A program made the position numbers and the translations under genes. This document shows positions 6,112-10,360 of a stretch of DNA of 10,360 bases, one piece after another. The notes beneath the pieces were generated by a model. The model was not told the DNA's origin. It made no database searches and saw nothing but the letters and a program-made list of their open reading frames with translations. Location of the stretch: positions 1 through 10,360 of the forward strand of contig CADATR010000055.1 in the NCBI GenBank assembly GCA_902790885.1. Direction: 5' to 3'. The DNA is from an uncultured Eubacteriales bacterium (GTDB lineage: Bacteria; Bacillota_A; Clostridia; Peptostreptococcales; Anaerovoracaceae). Within the stretch, counting starts at the first letter, position 1, and every line of letters begins with the position of its first letter.

Positions 6112-8244
6112 ATGGGTAGATTTGAAGATTACAGAACATTCAGAACAGCACTTGGCGGCAGACTTCTCGAAGTCGAGATCGGAAAGCTCGCTGAGCAGGC
6201 TAACGGACAGGCTACGGTCAGATACGGAGATACGGTCGTAAGCTGCACAGTCTGCGCAAGCAAGGAGCCGAAGCAGGACGTGGATTTCTTCCCGCTCACA
6301 TGCAACTTTGAGGAGAAGCTTTACGCTGTCGGCAAGATCCCTGGCGGATATATCAAGAGAGAGGGACGTCCTAGTGACAAGGCGACTCTTACATCGAGAC
6401 TGATCGACAGACCGCTCAGACCGCTCTTCCCGAAGGGCTACAGAAACGATGTAGTCGTTACTGCCACAGCACTGTCGGTAGATCACGACTGCTCACCGGA
6501 AGTGGCATCGCTCATCGGTACATCGACAGCGATCGCTATCTCTGACATTCCTTGGGACGGCCCTACAGCAGGCGTTGTAGTAGGCAGAGTTGACGGAGAG
6601 TTCGTCATCAACCCTACATTTGAGCAGAGACAGGTATCCGACCTCAACCTTACCGTCTGCGGTACTGAAGAAGCTATCATGATGGTAGAAGCAGGAGCCA
6701 ACGAGCTTCCTGAGGATCAGATGCTCGAGGCCATACTTACAGGTCACGAAGAGATCAAAAACATCTGCAGATTCATCAAGGAGATCGTTGCCGAGGTAGG
6801 CAAGGAAAAGCAGGATTATGTTGTATTCAAGGCCGGCGAAGATGTTGATGCCGCAGTCAGAGAGTACGCTACACAGAAGATGGTAGATGCCATCTATACA
6901 TTCGACAAGCAGGAAAGACTCGCCAACATGGACGCCGTTGCTGCTGACGCAAAAGAGCACTTCGCTGAAGAGTACGAAGACAGAATGGCAGAAGTGGACG
7001 AAGTCCTCTACAACATCAAGAAAGAAGAAGTCAGACGCCGCATTCTCGAAGAAGGCGTACGTCCTGACAACAGAAAGCCGGACGAGATCAGACCGCTCTG
7101 GAGCGAGACAGGCTATCTTCCGAGAACACACGGATCCGGACTCTTCAAGAGAGGCCAGACTCAGGTCCTTTCGATCGCCACACTTGCGCCGCTTTCAGAG
7201 GCTCAGTACCTCGACGGCATCGATGATGACGTGACACGCAAGAGATACATGCATCAGTACAACTTCCCTGGTTACTGCACAGGAGAGGCAAAGCCTAGCA
7301 GATCACCTGGAAGAAGAGAGATCGGACACGGAGCTCTTGCTGAAAGAGCTCTGTTGCCTGTACTTCCAAGCGAAGAGGAATTCCCGTATGCCATCAGAGT
7401 CGTCTCCGAAGTAATGTCTTCGAACGGTTCTTCATCGATGGCTTCGACATGCGGATCCACACTGGCTCTCATGGACGCCGGCGTTCCTATCAAAAAGCCT
7501 GTATCTGGAATCGCGATGGGACTCATCGAAGGATTCAATGAGGACGGATCGAGCAAATTTGCCATCCTTTCCGATATCCAGGGAATGGAAGACTTCCTTG
7601 GCGACATGGACTTCAAGGTCACAGGAACACCTGACGGCGTAACAGCTCTTCAGATGGATATCAAAGTACACGGCCTCAACAGAGAGATCCTCAAGCAGGC
7701 TCTCGATCAGGCCAAGATCGGAAGAGCGAAGATCCTCGAGAACATGCTCGAAGAGATCCCTGAGCCAAGAGCTGAACTCAGCAAGTACGCTCCGAGATTC
7801 ATCAGCATGAGAGTTGACCCTGACAAGATCAGACTGGTCATCGGACCTGGAGGAAAGACTGTCAACAGGATCGTCGACGAGACAGGTGCCAAGATCGATA
7901 TCTCTGACGAGGATGTCGGATTCATCGCTATCTATGCTGTAGATCAGGAAAGCGCTGAGGCTGCACGCAGAGAGATCGAGCTCATCACAAAGGATGTCGA
8001 GGTCGGCGAGACTTACGAAGGCAAGGTCACAAGAATCATGAACTTCGGAGCATTCCTCGAGATCCTGCCGGGCAAGGAAGGCCTGCTGCACATCTCAAAG
8101 ATGGCTGACCACAGAGTCGCCAAGGTAGAAGATGTAATGAACATCGGTGATGTAGTAACTGTCAAGGTCACGGAGATCGACAGCCAGAACCGCATCAACC
8201 TTGAGCGCCCTGATGTAAAGCGCACTGACAACAAGAGAAGGTAA
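6112..8244 (+). CDS. pnp: Polyribonucleotide nucleotidyltransferase (PNPase)
   Basis: PNPase is a trimeric, phosphate-dependent 3'-to-5' exoribonuclease that can also add heteropolymeric tails; it is central to mRNA decay. The 710 aa product shows the full domain order. The first RNase PH core includes [21 protein letters not shown] and [13 protein letters not shown]. An alpha-helical linker spans roughly 210-310. The second RNase PH core has [27 protein letters not shown] and [17 protein letters not shown], with D488 and D494 at the spacing of the E. coli metal-binding aspartates D486 and D492. A KH domain with GPGG (578-581) and an S1 domain from about 629 follow. The C-terminal tail after S1 is short and basic. 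AAGGAG lies 10 nt before the ATG. The TAA shares its last base with the ppk1 start (TAATG). Isoleucine is mostly ATC, consistent with high expression. Confidence 0.98.
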   Translation: MGRFEDYRTFRTALGGRLLEVEIGKLAEQANGQATVRYGDTVVSCTVCASKEPKQDVDFFPLTCNFEEKLYAVGKIPGGYIKREGRPSDKATLTSRLIDRPLRPLFPKGYRNDVVVTATALSVDHDCSPEVASLIGTSTAIAISDIPWDGPTAGVVVGRVDGEFVINPTFEQRQVSDLNLTVCGTEEAIMMVEAGANELPEDQMLEAILTGHEEIKNICRFIKEIVAEVGKEKQDYVVFKAGEDVDAAVREYATQKMVDAIYTFDKQERLANMDAVAADAKEHFAEEYEDRMAEVDEVLYNIKKEEVRRRILEEGVRPDNRKPDEIRPLWSETGYLPRTHGSGLFKRGQTQVLSIATLAPLSEAQYLDGIDDDVTRKRYMHQYNFPGYCTGEAKPSRSPGRREIGHGALAERALLPVLPSEEEFPYAIRVVSEVMSSNGSSSMASTCGSTLALMDAGVPIKKPVSGIAMGLIEGFNEDGSSKFAILSDIQGMEDFLGDMDFKVTGTPDGVTALQMDIKVHGLNREILKQALDQAKIGRAKILENMLEEIPEPRAELSKYAPRFISMRVDPDKIRLVIGPGGKTVNRIVDETGAKIDISDEDVGFIAIYAVDQESAEAARREIELITKDVEVGETYEGKVTRIMNFGAFLEILPGKEGLLHISKMADHRVAKVEDVMNIGDVVTVKVTEIDSQNRINLERPDVKRTDNKRR

Positions 8245-10235
8245 TGCTGTACGAAGAAGGCTTCACGCAAAACAGAGAAATCTCATGCCTGAGATACAAT
8301 GAGCGTGTGCTCGAAGAGGCACTGGATGAAACAGTGCCTCTTTTTGAACGCCTGCGTTTTATTGCCATATTTGTATCCAACCTTGAAGAGTTCTTTAAGG
8401 TAAGGGTAGGCAGCCTCCTTGGCGAGGATGACGAGGGCTGGGATTCCATAGACGAGAAGTCGGGAATGACCGCCGCTGATCAGCTGAGACGCATACACGA
8501 CCTCGTACCGGGACTGCTGATGAAAAAGGACATGGCGTACGGCATCGTAGAGAAGAAACTGGCTGCGGAAGGCGTAGTAAGGCTTGAGCCGTGGCAGCTG
8601 AGCGATGAAGAAAGGGGCAGATGCTTCGATTACTTCAGGGACCAGATAAAAGACCGCCTCATAGTTCGGATTCTTGATGCTGACGGCCCGCTGCCTGCCA
8701 TGGATGAGGAGCGGCCGTATATAATTTCGACACTCGATGCTGAGCTCGAAGACAAGTTCGGCTTCATCGACATACCGGGATCGATCCCGCTTATAAAGGT
8801 GCTCCCTGGCGACGGATTCAGATATGTGCTGACTGAAGACATAATCAGGATGTTCGCGGACACTCTTTTTGTGCCGTTTGTGCCGCTCGAACTTCATGTA
8901 ATAGACATAGCGCGCAGTTCAGAGGCGCACGGAGGAACAGACAAAGCCAATACGGCTGGAGAGATGCGCGACGCCCTTCGCCGCAGAAAGGATGGACCGG
9001 CGGATAAGCTGATATCAGACGGACTTCCGGGCAGGGCACTCAGAAAGTACTTCGCGAGGACTTTTGGCCTTGACGAGCGCCAGATGTTCACGACTACCAG
9101 GATAGACTTCTCATACGTGAGCGAACTCGAAAGGCTGCTGCCTGCGGAGACCAGAGCAAGACTGACATACCCGCCGCATGTTCCGGCTGATCAGACAAAA
9201 GCTCTCAGAGGCAATGTGATAGACGAGGTAAAGAGGAAAGACCTGCTTTCATGCTATCCTGAGGATTCGATCGATCTTTTCCTCGGACTCCTGCGCGAGG
9301 CTTCGGTTTCGCCCGATGTGTCAGAGATACGCATTACCATATACCGGCTGTCATCCAATCCTAAGATCGTTGATCACCTTATATACGCGGCCAGATCCGG
9401 GAAAAAGGTGAGAGTCATACTCGAACTCAGGGCCCGCTTTGATGAGGAGAACAATCTCCGCTGGGCTGAGAAGCTGTCTGCCGCGGGCTGCAGGGTGTAT
9501 TACGGCACTGACAGGTATAAGGTGCATTCAAAAATGTGTCAGGTGGTGCTGCAGGGCAGATCAGCTGACGGAGACATAAAGAAGAGCTATATCACCCAGA
9601 TATCTACGGGCAACTATAACGAAAAGACAGCCGCGCAGTATACCGATCTGTCGCTGATCACTTATGATCAGGAGATAGGAAAAGCCGTATCAAGACTCTT
9701 CAAGGATATATGCAAGGACCGCATACATGCCGCAGAACGTGATTACGCGCCTCTTGCTGTATCGCCTGTAAGCATGAGGAGCGAGCTGCTTAAGCTGATA
9801 CGCAGGGAAACGGCAAAAGGCAGGCACGGCAGGATATTCTTCAAGATCAATTCACTTACCGATGAGGAGATGATAGAGGCACTGATGGAGGCGTCGTGCG
9901 CCGGCTGTCAGGTGCGCATGATAGTGCGCGGCATCTGCTGTCTGCTGCCGGGAGTTGAAGGCTGCACTGAGAACGTGTGCATAGTCAATAAGGTCGGAAG
10001 GTTCCTTGAGCATTCAAGAGTATACATTTTCGGCGAGGGGATAGACGAGGTGATGTACATCTCTTCAGCTGACATCATGAAGCGCAATCTCGACAGGAGA
10101 GTCGAAGTGGCCTGTCCTGTAAAGAGCGGCAGGGCAAGAGACAGGATAAGAGCGATAATGTACGATGTGTACTGCGATATGGAAAAGGGACGCGTAATGC
10201 TGCCTGACGGCACATACGCAATGAAGCAAAAATAA
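8244..10235 (+). CDS. ppk1: Polyphosphate kinase PPK1
   Basis: PPK1 polymerises the gamma-phosphate of ATP into inorganic polyphosphate through a phosphohistidine intermediate. The 663 aa product is close to the usual ~690. The N-terminus NREISCLRYNERVLEEA, then LRFIAIFVSNLEEFFKVR, is the classic PPK N-domain. The two phospholipase-D-like catalytic domains carry KVHSKM, with the autophosphorylated-type His at residue 428, and FLEHSRVYIFG with His 590; these match E. coli H435 and H592. ITIYRLSSNPKIVDHLI and NLDRRVEVACPV are further family landmarks. The ATG overlaps the pnp TAA by 1 nt, so translation is probably coupled. A purine run (GAGAAGG, 8235-8241) lies very close upstream. Unlike pnp, it uses many ATA isoleucine codons, suggesting lower expression. 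An intrinsic terminator follows. PPK1 is not usually in this operon. Confidence 0.97.
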   Translation: MLYEEGFTQNREISCLRYNERVLEEALDETVPLFERLRFIAIFVSNLEEFFKVRVGSLLGEDDEGWDSIDEKSGMTAADQLRRIHDLVPGLLMKKDMAYGIVEKKLAAEGVVRLEPWQLSDEERGRCFDYFRDQIKDRLIVRILDADGPLPAMDEERPYIISTLDAELEDKFGFIDIPGSIPLIKVLPGDGFRYVLTEDIIRMFADTLFVPFVPLELHVIDIARSSEAHGGTDKANTAGEMRDALRRRKDGPADKLISDGLPGRALRKYFARTFGLDERQMFTTTRIDFSYVSELERLLPAETRARLTYPPHVPADQTKALRGNVIDEVKRKDLLSCYPEDSIDLFLGLLREASVSPDVSEIRITIYRLSSNPKIVDHLIYAARSGKKVRVILELRARFDEENNLRWAEKLSAAGCRVYYGTDRYKVHSKMCQVVLQGRSADGDIKKSYITQISTGNYNEKTAAQYTDLSLITYDQEIGKAVSRLFKDICKDRIHAAERDYAPLAVSPVSMRSELLKLIRRETAKGRHGRIFFKINSLTDEEMIEALMEASCAGCQVRMIVRGICCLLPGVEGCTENVCIVNKVGRFLEHSRVYIFGEGIDEVMYISSADIMKRNLDRRVEVACPVKSGRARDRIRAIMYDVYCDMEKGRVMLPDGTYAMKQK

Positions 10236-10238
10236 AAG

Positions 10239-10265
10239 AATGCCGGTCAGACTGGCCGGCATTTT
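10239..10265 (+). terminator. Intrinsic terminator after ppk1
   Basis: Four bases after the ppk1 stop an 11-bp stem with one G-T wobble forms: AATGCCGGTCA (10239-10249) with TGGCCGGCATT (10253-10263). It closes a 3-nt loop (GAC). Only a four-base T run follows (10262-10265), partly inside the stem, and then G. It ends the rpsO-pnp-ppk1 unit. The short T-run, followed at once by intron-like sequence, fits insertion of a class C group II intron just after the hairpin. Confidence 0.85.
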
Positions 10266-10268
10266 GAT

Positions 10269-10360
10269 GTATGACGGGCATGCCGTCAGTCTGTGGTGAA
10301 AGTCCACAAGGGGCGTAGTTGCCGACGAACCCCAAAGCGACTTGCAAGGTTTGTACCGTG
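10269..10360 (+). mobile_element. Group II intron, 5' end (domain I), probably bacterial class C; cut by window edge
   Basis: The last ~92 nt look like the start of a group II intron ribozyme. A GTATG 5' end (approximate; consensus GUGYG) leads to ACGGGCATGCCGTCAGTCT, then a hairpin GGTGAAAGTCC within TGTGG...CCACA (10292-10308), then GGGG...CCCC (10310-10333), and near the edge GCAAGG (10344-10349) with a GTACCGTG end. From memory, the Oceanobacillus iheyensis class C intron has the same order: GUGUGCCCGGCAUG, CAGUCU, GGGUGAGAGUCCC and CGCAAGGGUGUCCGUGG. Class C introns are known to insert just downstream of intrinsic terminator hairpins, exactly the position here. The exact 5' boundary (10267-10269) is uncertain. 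Domains II-VI and any reverse transcriptase/maturase gene lie beyond the window. Confidence 0.7.

Noticed and set aside
6887..7234. + strand 115-codon open frame inside pnp
   Set aside because: It is wholly inside the PNPase helical and second catalytic region in another frame, without a ribosome-binding site.

Overview
This window reads as a translation and RNA-metabolism operon of a Bacillota bacterium, most likely a member of the Clostridia. The basis is the gene order infB-rbfA-nrnA-truB-ribF-rpsO-pnp (typical of that phylum), strong AAGGAG ribosome-binding sites at rpsO and pnp, heavy use of AGA arginine codons, and roughly 50% GC. I cannot name a genus. Every gene is on the + strand and coding density is near total. 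The longest stretches without a gene are 128 nt (before rpsO), 99 nt (before pnp) and 125 nt at the right edge.

Layout: 1-2412 is infB (translation initiation factor IF2), open at the left edge, so its true start lies upstream. It is followed by rbfA (2425-2799), an NrnA-type DHH phosphoesterase (2796-3770, 4-nt ATGA overlap), truB (3776-4666) and ribF (4673-5617). These genes are packed with overlaps or gaps of 5-12 nt. nrnA, truB and ribF lack recognisable Shine-Dalgarno sequences, which suggests translational coupling. Right after the ribF stop comes a good sigma-70-type promoter candidate (TAGACA-N17-TAATAT). It is followed by a GC-rich foldable leader and rpsO (5746-6012), a 9-bp hairpin at 6025-6047, then pnp (6112-8244). 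The pnp Shine-Dalgarno lies in the loop of a perfect 7-bp hairpin. ppk1 (8244-10235) follows with a 1-nt TAATG stop/start overlap and ends at an intrinsic terminator (10239-10265).

Functionally the window joins translation initiation (IF2), 30S maturation (RbfA, S15), tRNA modification (TruB), flavin cofactor synthesis (RibF) and RNA decay (NrnA clears short oligonucleotides, PNPase degrades longer RNA). Less usually, it also includes polyphosphate synthesis (PPK1), tightly coupled to PNPase.

The most striking feature is the last ~92 nt. It resembles the 5' end (domain I) of a bacterial group II intron and begins a few bases after the ppk1 terminator hairpin. That is the characteristic insertion site of class C introns. 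The intron body and any reverse transcriptase lie beyond the window. I see no clearly novel multi-gene system. The best second-look items are the intron, the pnp-ppk1 coupling and the pnp and rpsO leader structures.
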